Assembly (NCBI GenBank): GCA_964370445.1
Contig: CAYJJK010000014.1
Coordinates: 1 to 34,878 of the forward strand
DNA: 34,878 nucleotides
Direction of reading: 5' to 3'
Origin: JAAYCI01 sp964370445
Lineage (GTDB): Bacteria > Bacillota > Clostridia > Oscillospirales > Ruminococcaceae
Below, piece after piece: positions 16,559 through 23,981 of the stretch. The position numbers and the translations under genes were made by a program. How positions within the stretch are numbered: position 1 is the stretch's first letter; each line of letters begins with the position of its first letter. Under the pieces are notes generated by a model. That model was not told the origin of the DNA and did no database searches. It saw only the letters and a program-made list of their open reading frames with translations.

Positions 16559-18207
16559 ACGCAACCCCTTTTCACGGTGAGCGTAGTGCAGGTGCCCATG
16601 CCGGGGCGGCTTAACACATGGAAGGTCGAAGCAGTACTGTGTGCGGCCAAACGCCGTTTCACATTGAAAACAGCCATGTTGTCAAGCCCCTGTACACCGC
16701 TATTCTCTTCGCTTTGCCCCGGCGGCGTGTTCATCTTTTGCAAAAGGCTTTCCTTCATGCCACAACCATTGTCGGAAACAACAAGAACAACACCCTGCTC
16801 ACAAGGCTTTGCCAAAACAGTGATGCGGCAGTTTTCCTCCCTGCCCACAAAACCATGTACAATGCTGTTTTCCACAAGGGGCTGGAGTAGCATACGCGGG
16901 ATAGGCACTTCCATCAAACTGTCATCCGCCTCTAAATCGAATATAATTTTATTGTTGTATCGAATATTCATAATTTCTACATATTTTTGCAAATGGGAAA
17001 GCTCGTCCCACACCGAGATGCTGTCGTTTTCTTCAAAGGCATAGCGCACCATGTCGGACAGTGCCGAAAGTGCTGCGTCGCTTTTTTCGGTGTCGCCGCG
17101 TTTTTGCAGCATTTGAATGGCGCTGAGCGTGTTGATGACAAAATGTGCATTGATCTGTTTTTTTAGTAAAATGTTTACGGCCGCTTGAGCCTGTGTTTTG
17201 GAATGCTCCGCCTCAAGTAAAGTGGCCTGCACTGTTTCGTTTTGCCTGTCTATACGGGCGAGCAAGGCATTGATTTTTGAAATGAGCTTGTCAAAATCTT
17301 CGTTTTCTATCGAACTTAACCGGTTTTCCCCGCCGGGCCCAAGGCTGTCTGCTTCGCCCATGAGGTGCACAAGTGGAGCCAAAAAATTTTTGCGCTGGCG
17401 ATGCACAAACAAAAGCAAAACCGCCACCATTAAAAACGTAGACAGCAGCACCCCGAGGGCAAAATATCGTCCGATGGCATTATCGTAATCGGGCGAAAGC
17501 CAGGTGGCCACCTGAAAGGGTGTGATGCCCACCTGTCTTTTTGTGAAAAGCGGCGAAGCTTCGCCTATATAGGGCGCATTTGCACTGATAACTGCCTCGC
17601 CACTGAGTATGGCGGCCGATACCACAAAATCTTCTGCCGAATCGTAGTAATATTCGAGGAAATTTTGCTCACTTTCCAAAACAATCAAAGTGCCAAGGGC
17701 TTCGCCTTCTTCATCAAGAATGGGGTTTGCATAGCCGATGTGATTTGTACCATCTAACGCCACAGGAAAGTGTTTATCTATCTCTCCGCTATCGGTCAAC
17801 ACAAACAACCGCTCACATTCGGTGACGCTGATGCTGCCTGAAAAACGATAAAACCAACCGATGTTATCGAACACGACAATGCTAAAACGATTGTCTATCG
17901 GCAGCAACTCATCTTGTAAGAGCTCATGGATAAGGGTGGCTTTTTCGTGGCGCAAGGCCAAATCCTTTTCGGCCAAAAACGCCCGAAGCTCCTCTTTTTG
18001 CAAAACAGAATAGTTGATTTGCTCCATCAGTTCGATGTTTTCGCTCAAGTCTTCCAAAAGTTCGTCGGCCGTGCTTAAAATAAGCTGTTCGTTTGTCTGT
18101 GTTAAGATATGCATGGCCAATGCGTAAAAGGCGCCCCATATCAAAAGCAAGGCAACAAACAAAAGCAAAAACAGGCGAAAAAAGTTTTTTTGTAATTTGG
18201 TTTTCAT
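16555..18207 (-). CDS. Sensor histidine kinase, YesM/LytS type
   Basis: A 550-residue membrane kinase. The N-terminal helix (about residues 8-30, FFRLFLLLFVALLLIWGAFYAL) is followed by a large extracytoplasmic Cache-like region (about 35-245), then a second helix (FALGVLLSTFLMVAVLLLFVH), a HAMP/coiled linker, a His_kinase domain with QINAHFVINTLSAIQMLQ (normally QINPHFLYNTL) and an HATPase with LLQPLVENSIVHGFVG and SDNGCGM. The histidine is present although the neighbouring P and Y are changed. The ATG at 18207 overlaps the regulator stop as ATGA; upstream codons of the open frame are antisense to nothing useful. It should phosphorylate the AraC-type regulator encoded just upstream. Confidence 0.9.
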   Translation of the reverse strand: MKTKLQKNFFRLFLLLFVALLLIWGAFYALAMHILTQTNEQLILSTADELLEDLSENIELMEQINYSVLQKEELRAFLAEKDLALRHEKATLIHELLQDELLPIDNRFSIVVFDNIGWFYRFSGSISVTECERLFVLTDSGEIDKHFPVALDGTNHIGYANPILDEEGEALGTLIVLESEQNFLEYYYDSAEDFVVSAAILSGEAVISANAPYIGEASPLFTKRQVGITPFQVATWLSPDYDNAIGRYFALGVLLSTFLMVAVLLLFVHRQRKNFLAPLVHLMGEADSLGPGGENRLSSIENEDFDKLISKINALLARIDRQNETVQATLLEAEHSKTQAQAAVNILLKKQINAHFVINTLSAIQMLQKRGDTEKSDAALSALSDMVRYAFEENDSISVWDELSHLQKYVEIMNIRYNNKIIFDLEADDSLMEVPIPRMLLQPLVENSIVHGFVGREENCRITVLAKPCEQGVVLVVSDNGCGMKESLLQKMNTPPGQSEENSGVQGLDNMAVFNVKRRLAAHSTASTFHVLSRPGMGTCTTLTVKRGCV

Positions 18208-18935
18208 GCGCCGCCCTCTCTGTAGGCTCCAGGGGTGATGCCATAGTGGTTTTTGAACACACGGCAGAAATACAAATAGTCCGGATAGCCACACATACGG
18301 CAGATTTGTTTCATGGGGATGTCGGTTTGCAAAATCAGCTTTGCGGCCTCTCTCATACGGATACTTGCGATGTAGAGCGTAAACGTAGTGCCATGATGCT
18401 TAGAAAACAAATCACAGATATAGGTTTCCGACAGGTGAAACTGTGTGCTTAAAGATTTAAGCGTGTGTTTTTTGTGGTAGTTTTCTTCAAGATATGCCGT
18501 TAGTGCATTAAAGGAGGTGCGCGCTTTTGGTGAAGCATGTTCCCCTGCAAGATGTTCTCTTGCGGTGAATTTGCGTGTTAAACGTGTCAAAGTGAGCTGC
18601 AAGGCCTCACGGTTTACAGGCTTTAGTAAGTAGTCGTGCCCGCCCAGCAGAAAAAAATCTCTCGATGCTTCGAATTCTGCAAAGGCACTGAGCATTACAA
18701 ACTCACTTTTTACGCCCATTTCTTTGCAAGTGCGCACTAAAGCAACGCCGTCCATACCCGGCATTTTCAAGTCGCAAAAAACCACATCGGGGGCGAGCGA
18801 CAAAATCTCCTCCACTGCTTTTTGGGGGTTTGTTTGTTGCCCGATAAGCTCTAGGCTGTTTTCTTGCCACTCCACCGCCGCAATGATGCTTTCCAAAATA
18901 GGCTGTTCGTCGTCCACAAGATACACACGATACAC
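18204..18935 (-). CDS. Response regulator, YesN type (receiver plus AraC domain)
   Basis: A 243-residue transcription factor. The receiver (about residues 1-120) has the acidic pair D8/D9, phospho-acceptor D55 in FCDLKMPGMDG and K105 in YLLKPVN. The C-terminal AraC-type domain (about 140-240) has two helix-turn-helix motifs: LKSLSTQFHLSETYICDLF and IPMKQICRMCGYPDYLYF, ending FKNHYGITPGAYR. At 243 residues it is compact, lacking the long linker of many YesN proteins. The start is GTG, with AAGGAAG about 8 nt upstream. It heads the operon regulator-kinase-binding protein-binding protein, every junction overlapping by ATGA, and likely controls this operon and perhaps the divergent lipoprotein gene. 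Confidence 0.92.
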   Translation of the reverse strand: MYRVYLVDDEQPILESIIAAVEWQENSLELIGQQTNPQKAVEEILSLAPDVVFCDLKMPGMDGVALVRTCKEMGVKSEFVMLSAFAEFEASRDFFLLGGHDYLLKPVNREALQLTLTRLTRKFTAREHLAGEHASPKARTSFNALTAYLEENYHKKHTLKSLSTQFHLSETYICDLFSKHHGTTFTLYIASIRMREAAKLILQTDIPMKQICRMCGYPDYLYFCRVFKNHYGITPGAYREGGA

Positions 18936-18971
18936 GTTTTTTTCTTCCTTATCTTTCAGTTTTCTAATAAA

Positions 18972-18999
18972 AATATATCATATCGACAAAACCTGTCAA
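18972..18999 (-). promoter_or_regulatory. Promoter of the sensor operon
   Basis: On the minus strand a perfect TTGACA (18994-18999) and TATATT (18972-18977) are spaced 16 bp, about 37 nt upstream of the GTG start. A GACA/TGTC inverted repeat (18985-18997) overlaps the -35 box and might bind a regulator. Confidence 0.6.
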
Positions 19000-19104
19000 C
19001 TTGGTAAATTTCGCCTGTATTTGCAAAAAATTATCGTTTTATCTATATAAACCTTATTTTTACAGCAAAATAACACGCAGAATAGACCAAATTTTCACAA
19101 ATAA

Positions 19105-19142
19105 TCCGAAGATAATCCATACTTGTCCGAAGATAATCCATA
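19105..19142. promoter_or_regulatory. Two 17-bp direct repeats with 21-bp period
   Basis: TCCGAAGATAATCCATA occurs at 19105-19121 and again at 19126-19142, an exact copy two helical turns away. It lies between the divergent regulator operon and the lipoprotein gene at 19239. Paired direct repeats about 21 bp apart are the usual binding-site layout for AraC-type proteins, so this is a candidate operator for the regulator encoded next door. Confidence 0.6.
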
Positions 19143-19238
19143 GGAAACACAAAATCAGAGTGATAAAATAATGTATGTAAGCTTTGTTTTAAAAAGTATA
19201 CGAGGTTGTGGTTACAACTGGATTGAGGGGGCGCAAAC

Positions 19239-19775
19239 ATGAAAAAGAAATTCTTGGCAATGATGCTGGCACTGACTATGTTTTTAACGGGGTGTTCCGG
19301 CTCTTATACAGAGTTTGGATTTTCTTGGCTCAGCCAACTTGGGTATTACTTTGAAGAATTTATTTATAGCGAATTTGGCTTTAGGTTTGAGTGGACTTCT
19401 ATTGAAACATGGATAGAAGAATGGACAAGGGAATGGAGTACCACCTACGAAATCTCTTCCGATGAAGTGATTTTCATCAACCTTGTTTCAGAAAGCGAAA
19501 TCTATCATTTATACTTCACTCCCAGCGATGATACTTCTTGGGGAGAAGACATTTTGCAAAACTACACCATTCCCGAAACTGAAGCATTTTTCTATGATTT
19601 GCCGTACTCTGATTATTATGACTTGCAGGTGCACTTGTCTAGCGGGGAAACGTTTGAGTTTTACGGCATTCCCGTGGAAGCAGGTGACCGTTTAGCCATT
19701 CGGATTGACCTTGGAGAGTATCGGTTGACTCACTCGAGGGGCAATGATTTTGTCGACGATTATGCCGCAAGTTAA
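19239..19775 (+). CDS. Small lipoprotein, paralogue of the 10554-11033 product
   Basis: A 178-residue lipoprotein with a clean signal peptide and lipobox (MKKKFLAMMLALTMFLTGC). The first part of the mature chain (about residues 20-80) is rich in Phe, Trp, Tyr and Glu (SWLSQLGYYFEEF, TWIEEWTREW), an unusual aromatic-acidic segment. The C-terminal domain (about 85-165) reads VIFINLVSESEIYHLYFTPSD, WGEDILQNYTIPETEAFFYD, GETFEFYGIPVEAGD and IRIDLGE, the same pattern as in the lipoprotein at 10554-11033. The ribosome binding site GAGGGGG is 8-9 nt from the ATG. It diverges from the sensor operon, with candidate regulator sites between them, and ends in a strong terminator. Confidence 0.82.
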   Translation: MKKKFLAMMLALTMFLTGCSGSYTEFGFSWLSQLGYYFEEFIYSEFGFRFEWTSIETWIEEWTREWSTTYEISSDEVIFINLVSESEIYHLYFTPSDDTSWGEDILQNYTIPETEAFFYDLPYSDYYDLQVHLSSGETFEFYGIPVEAGDRLAIRIDLGEYRLTHSRGNDFVDDYAAS

Positions 19776-19855
19776 ATTCTATATAAGTAGCGTGGTTACC
19801 AAAACGCTTTAGATGGTGCTGACACAAACGCCTGACAAAGAGCACAAAAAACAAA

Positions 19856-19893
19856 AAAACCGCAATTTACCGCCCGGGGAAGTTGCGGTTTTT
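19856..19893 (+). terminator. Terminator after the 19239 lipoprotein gene
   Basis: AAAACCGCAA (19856-19865) pairs with TTGCGGTTTT (19883-19892), enclosing a GC-rich loop and ending in five T. It separates the lipoprotein gene from the zinc-ribbon membrane protein gene. Confidence 0.8.
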
Positions 19894-19945
19894 CGCCTTA
19901 GAAGATACATATAACACAACGGCTTGAAAAAGGAGGGCACGGCTT

Positions 19946-22216
19946 ATGATTGTTCTTTTCAGCATTTTGGTTTTTGGTGTGGGCATGTTTATTCTGTTTC
20001 GCGGATCGAGTATTTTAGAGGCAAAAAAAACAGGAGCCGACCAGGTATTTAAGCGTCCGTCAGCCCTTTCGCAAGATAGGGCGCTTTACTATTTGCACCT
20101 GTATTGTGAGGTGTTCAAAACACAAAATTTGCTTTCGGTGGTCAGCATCATGTCCAACCGCTTTTATTGCAAAATTGCCAACATGATAAATGCCTACGGA
20201 CGGCTTGGTATCCGCAAAGAAATAGAGCTTTTTCCCTATCCACCCGAAACAAACGCCGCAGACGAAACGATGATATATGCCCAAGGATACCGCGACATGA
20301 GCGTGAATTCCACCGATTTTAAGGTACTGGAACGCTTTGTAGACACGCAGACCGGACGTGTGATTTATGAGCGTTACAAAGATAAGCTGTGGATTGTTAC
20401 CACGCTTATGCGAGGTGCACATCGCACCGAGGCAGAAGAACTGCATTGTGTGGGCTGTGGCAACAAGGTAGACACAAGCGGCGAGACCTTCATTTGCAAA
20501 TATTGCGGCGCCACTTACCGTGCAGACAGTTTTGACTGGGTGATGGACGACGTACAAATTGGCTATGGTTCCATGTTGAAAGCCAACAAACGAACAAGCT
20601 TTATTTTGGCCCTGATGGTGGTGGGCATCGCGGCCTTGCCGCTGAGCCTTTTGGCATTGTTTGTGGATTTCTTCATCGTGCTTACCATTTTGTGCAACAT
20701 CGCCTACATTGCCGCAGTGCTCATCACCCTAGCTTTAGAGAAAAAAGTGGTACAAAGCATGTCACCGCTGGAACAATATGACCCGGGCGAAGCCATCACA
20801 CGTCTCAATGGGCGTTTTGCTAATGTCATCGAGCGTTTGGCTTTTGCGCTGGATTTTGACGCATCTGAGGCCGCATCAGACTTGGACAGGCCGTTGTATG
20901 AGTACTTTGCGTCTCTTACACCACGCAAGGACTACCATGTTCTGGAGGCCACTGTGTATACAGGGGAATTTCGCTATTATCACGCAAACAACCGCCAATA
21001 TATTGATGCACCTCTCACCATTTCCTTTTTGCTCCTCACGCACAATAGGCAAATTGCCGAAATTCACAAAACGGTCAACGCACAGTTTTACCGCAACCTA
21101 GGCACAAAGGTGAGCTTGCAAAACAAAATGCAAAATGTCACCTGCAGCTCCTGTAGCTTTCCGCTGGATTTGACAGCACAGGGTTCTTGCAAATATTGCG
21201 GTGTACAGTACGATATGGCTGACTTCGACTGGAAACTGGCCACCATCGACCCCACTGCATTCGACTATACCGGTGCGACGGTTATTCCCCCACCCATCAC
21301 CTTACACCCGTCCCTTGTGCTGTCTCAGCAGGCGCAAACGGCGTTTACCGCCCCGCCTGCGACACAAACAACAACAAATTTTACGGGTTCTGTACAGGGT
21401 GATTCACCACAGAATAACAATGCAGGCGCCGCATATGAGGTTGCACAAGCACCGGTTTCTGCTGCAGGACCACCACAGCAAGCGGCAGAGCCGACGAGCA
21501 AGGTCGCACCGGATGTATCCCTGCCCCTTCCCTTGCCAAAAGATGACATACCCGAGCAGCTTTACGGCATCCTCAAGTGCTCTCTCGGCAAGGAAAAAGG
21601 CTCATCTGCATTGTTGTTTGACGATGAAAAACTTGTGAACAAGGGGTATACATCGGCCTATTGTGTGTGCATGATAACAAACAAGCGTTTCACGCTGTTG
21701 CCGTTTCCGAAAGAGCTCAGTTACAGCGAGGATGACTATCAACCACAGGCAGATTTGGCGCTAGATTTGAATGCAGCATTGGCATCCTTTCATTTAAGTA
21801 GTATACATTCCTATGCTCTTGAAAAAATATTAACCGATACCACGGTGCATTTGTATCTCTACAACGAGGTGGTGCTCAAATTGGAAACCTCTTTTAAAAA
21901 CATTGCACAGTTCGAGCAGTTACTGGATTATTTTGCACCGGGGCTCTTACAGGCACCGCGCTCGCTTATGGGCGAATATTATCCCTGTATTTCGCCAAAC
22001 GACCCACGCAACCCTTACGGCTATCGCTACAACCCAAAGCATCCGCGTGACTACAGGGTGGCACACACGAAGAAACTAAAAAAAGACCCAAATGGTTTGA
22101 ATGACGTGATAGAGTTTTATACGCAAGACGGCACTTTGCCCGCAGATTTTAACATCTTTGTGCATGGCATTGGGGCCGATAACCCCATCTTGGGTGTGCC
22201 CATGTTTGTAGAGTAA
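19946..22216 (+). CDS. Large membrane protein with two zinc ribbons
   Basis: A 756-residue protein. The N-terminal helix (residues about 2-19) is followed by a soluble module (about 35-160) and a zinc ribbon (CVGC at about 167, CKYC at about 184). Two close membrane helices come next (about 218-266), then a second soluble module (about 280-395) and a second ribbon (CSSC at about 399, CKYC at about 415). After a Pro/Gln/Thr-rich linker (about 450-530) there is a C-terminal domain of unknown fold. The two module-plus-ribbon units look like an internal duplication and recall Tim44-like/YdjG-YdjH proteins of Bacillus. The start has GGAGG upstream. An SPFH-domain gene follows 33 nt downstream, as in ydj clusters, which suggests a shared role at the membrane. 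Function is inferred. Confidence 0.7.
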   Translation: MIVLFSILVFGVGMFILFRGSSILEAKKTGADQVFKRPSALSQDRALYYLHLYCEVFKTQNLLSVVSIMSNRFYCKIANMINAYGRLGIRKEIELFPYPPETNAADETMIYAQGYRDMSVNSTDFKVLERFVDTQTGRVIYERYKDKLWIVTTLMRGAHRTEAEELHCVGCGNKVDTSGETFICKYCGATYRADSFDWVMDDVQIGYGSMLKANKRTSFILALMVVGIAALPLSLLALFVDFFIVLTILCNIAYIAAVLITLALEKKVVQSMSPLEQYDPGEAITRLNGRFANVIERLAFALDFDASEAASDLDRPLYEYFASLTPRKDYHVLEATVYTGEFRYYHANNRQYIDAPLTISFLLLTHNRQIAEIHKTVNAQFYRNLGTKVSLQNKMQNVTCSSCSFPLDLTAQGSCKYCGVQYDMADFDWKLATIDPTAFDYTGATVIPPPITLHPSLVLSQQAQTAFTAPPATQTTTNFTGSVQGDSPQNNNAGAAYEVAQAPVSAAGPPQQAAEPTSKVAPDVSLPLPLPKDDIPEQLYGILKCSLGKEKGSSALLFDDEKLVNKGYTSAYCVCMITNKRFTLLPFPKELSYSEDDYQPQADLALDLNAALASFHLSSIHSYALEKILTDTTVHLYLYNEVVLKLETSFKNIAQFEQLLDYFAPGLLQAPRSLMGEYYPCISPNDPRNPYGYRYNPKHPRDYRVAHTKKLKKDPNGLNDVIEFYTQDGTLPADFNIFVHGIGADNPILGVPMFVE

Positions 22217-22249
22217 ACTTTATCTAATAACACGAAATGGAGAGATATT

Positions 22250-23488
22250 ATGGGATTCATAAGAAGGGCCATAGATTCTGTAAGCGGAACGCTTAATAGC
22301 CAATTTAAAACAGCCATTGTGTGCGAAGACATGGGCAACACGGTGCTGATGACCAAGAAAACAGGAGCACAGGGCATTGTGCGCGATGGCAGCATTGTCA
22401 TTGTAAACCCCGGTCAACTTGCCGTTTTGGTGGACAATGGGCGCATCATTGATGCTACGGCCGAGCAGGGTGCTTTTGAGTTCAATTCAAGCGCAAGTCC
22501 CTCTTTTTTTGCGGGGGATTTTGGGAATGTGTTCCGTGAGATGTGGCAACGTTTCTCTTTTGGCGGGGGTGCTTGGCAAGACCAGGCCGTGTATTTCATC
22601 AATACAAAGGAAATCATGGACAATGGCTTTGGCACACCGTCGCCCATCATGTACAGAGACTGGGAGCACCAACTTTCAGATATGCGAAGCCCCAGCGGAC
22701 GCATGCCCATGCGTGTGGCCTTGCGGTGTCGCGGTAACTACACCTTTCGCATTAACGACCCTGCCCTGTTTTTGTCGGAAATAGGCGGCACACGTCCCAT
22801 CTACGGAAAAGACCTTTTGTGTGACCAAATGCGTATTGAAATCATTTCGGTGTTTCAAGCGGTTACAAATTCACTTTGTAGTGAAGAACACCAAATTTTT
22901 CCCCTCGATTTGCCCGGCCAGAGCTTTTTTATAAAAGACCTCATGGATAAACAGGAGTTTGACAAGCAAATTCAGCGTCGTGGCATTAAAATTATGGGTT
23001 TTAATGTCATTTCAGTGGAGCTTGACGAAGAGAGCCGCGCTAAAATCGACCGCTATGAACGCTCGGGTGACAGTGCCATGCAAGCTGATAAGATCACCAC
23101 GGCCGTACAGATGGCGGCCTCGAATGAAGCCGGTGCTAATGTGGGGTTTTTAGGTGTTGGTATGATGAACAATGTGCTGGGCGGCAGCATGGGCAACCTG
23201 ATGCCACAGGGTGGATATCCACAGCAGCCCGCAGGTTATCCGCAGGCTTCCTATGTGCCCCCTCAGGGCCAATCTGTGGCCTATGCACAGGGCGCACAGC
23301 AGGCAAATGCCACGCCTCCCGCCTTGGGTGCTGTGTGCACAAACTGCAATACCGCAGTCACAGGCCCATTTTGTGCGCAATGTGGCACACCGGTGGCAGC
23401 GCCACAGCCTGTTTCGGGTGGCTTCTGCTCGCAGTGCGGCGCGGCTGTTACAGGGCCTTTTTGCTCAAAGTGTGGGGCGAAACAATAA
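22250..23488 (+). CDS. SPFH-domain protein, YdjI-like, with C-terminal zinc ribbons
   Basis: A 412-residue soluble protein matching the YdjI-type SPFH (virion-core-like) family. The N-terminus reads MGFIRRAIDSVSGTLNSQFK, typical of the family, followed by the SPFH core (VNPGQLAVLVDNGRIID, GAFEFNSSASPSFF, YFINTKEI, then LRCRGNYTFRINDPALF) and GIKIMGFNVISVELDEESR near residue 265. A Gln/Pro/Gly-rich linker (about 320-358) leads to two tandem zinc ribbons (CTNC..CAQC, CSQC..CSKC, each with AVTGPFC or a close variant). SPFH proteins form oligomers at the membrane and are linked to envelope stress responses with PspA homologues. GGAGAG precedes the ATG. It is co-directional with the zinc-ribbon membrane gene, and the pair is likely an operon. 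Confidence 0.85.
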   Translation: MGFIRRAIDSVSGTLNSQFKTAIVCEDMGNTVLMTKKTGAQGIVRDGSIVIVNPGQLAVLVDNGRIIDATAEQGAFEFNSSASPSFFAGDFGNVFREMWQRFSFGGGAWQDQAVYFINTKEIMDNGFGTPSPIMYRDWEHQLSDMRSPSGRMPMRVALRCRGNYTFRINDPALFLSEIGGTRPIYGKDLLCDQMRIEIISVFQAVTNSLCSEEHQIFPLDLPGQSFFIKDLMDKQEFDKQIQRRGIKIMGFNVISVELDEESRAKIDRYERSGDSAMQADKITTAVQMAASNEAGANVGFLGVGMMNNVLGGSMGNLMPQGGYPQQPAGYPQASYVPPQGQSVAYAQGAQQANATPPALGAVCTNCNTAVTGPFCAQCGTPVAAPQPVSGGFCSQCGAAVTGPFCSKCGAKQ

Positions 23489-23543
23489 GAGATTCAACCT
23501 CAAACACCCTCCCTAAAGCTCGGCTAATGTACTTGTCGTAACG

Positions 23544-23862
23544 GTGGTTCTAGCTGTTTCCACAGAGTTGCTTGTGCGCCTCTTACCTTCGTTTGACTTC
23601 TTGAAAACGCCCCTAAAACTGGTTGAGCAAACGGTTACAATTCGTCTGCACGGAGGTAAAAAGGAGCTGCACAACGTCATCAAGACAGAGACACTTGCGC
23701 AGATTTTACAGCCATTGGGTTTATGCTGATGAATTTCAGCGGGGCCAAGCGCATTTACATTGCGCCGGTTACATCGATTTTGCCATGGTATTGATGCGCT
23801 TGCCGGCATTGTGCCCCAGCAGTTTCAGTTCAATTTCTTCAGCAGCACTCCCTTCCTAAAGC
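23544..23862 (+). pseudogene. IS66-family remnant (tnpA end and tnpB start)
   Basis: The first frame (to 23729) ends LKLVEQTVTIRLHGG...TETLAQILQPLGLC, resembling the C-terminus of the small IS66 protein TnpA. Overlapping it, a second frame starts MLMNFSGAKRIYIAP and, after one frameshift near 23770-23785, continues HGIDALAGIVPQQFQFNFF. This matches IS66 TnpB (IYIAPGYTDxRxGIDALAAIVxxQF). The rest of TnpB and the TnpC transposase are absent. This decayed fragment lies immediately before the mch promoter. Confidence 0.65.
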
Positions 23863-23864
23863 AC

Positions 23865-23907
23865 TTGAATTTTTGATGATTTTATGCTATAACAATTGCG
23901 TGTTATA
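23865..23907 (+). promoter_or_regulatory. mch promoter with overlapping inverted repeat
   Basis: TTGAAT (23865-23870) and TATAAC (23888-23893) have a 17-bp spacer. The -10 box is the left arm of a perfect inverted repeat, TATAACA (23888-23894), six bases, TGTTATA (23901-23907), a likely operator that would occlude or reposition polymerase. The start codon is 75 nt downstream of the repeat. Confidence 0.5.
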
Positions 23908-23981
23908 GAAAACAAAAAACACGACAAGCAACATAGAAAGATGCTCTAAGGAAACGACAAATTAAAAAAGGGGTTATTATT

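Noticed and set aside
23513..23809. Minus-strand frame of 98 codons
   Set aside because: Both frames of the plus strand over this stretch match IS66 proteins, so the minus frame is a shadow.
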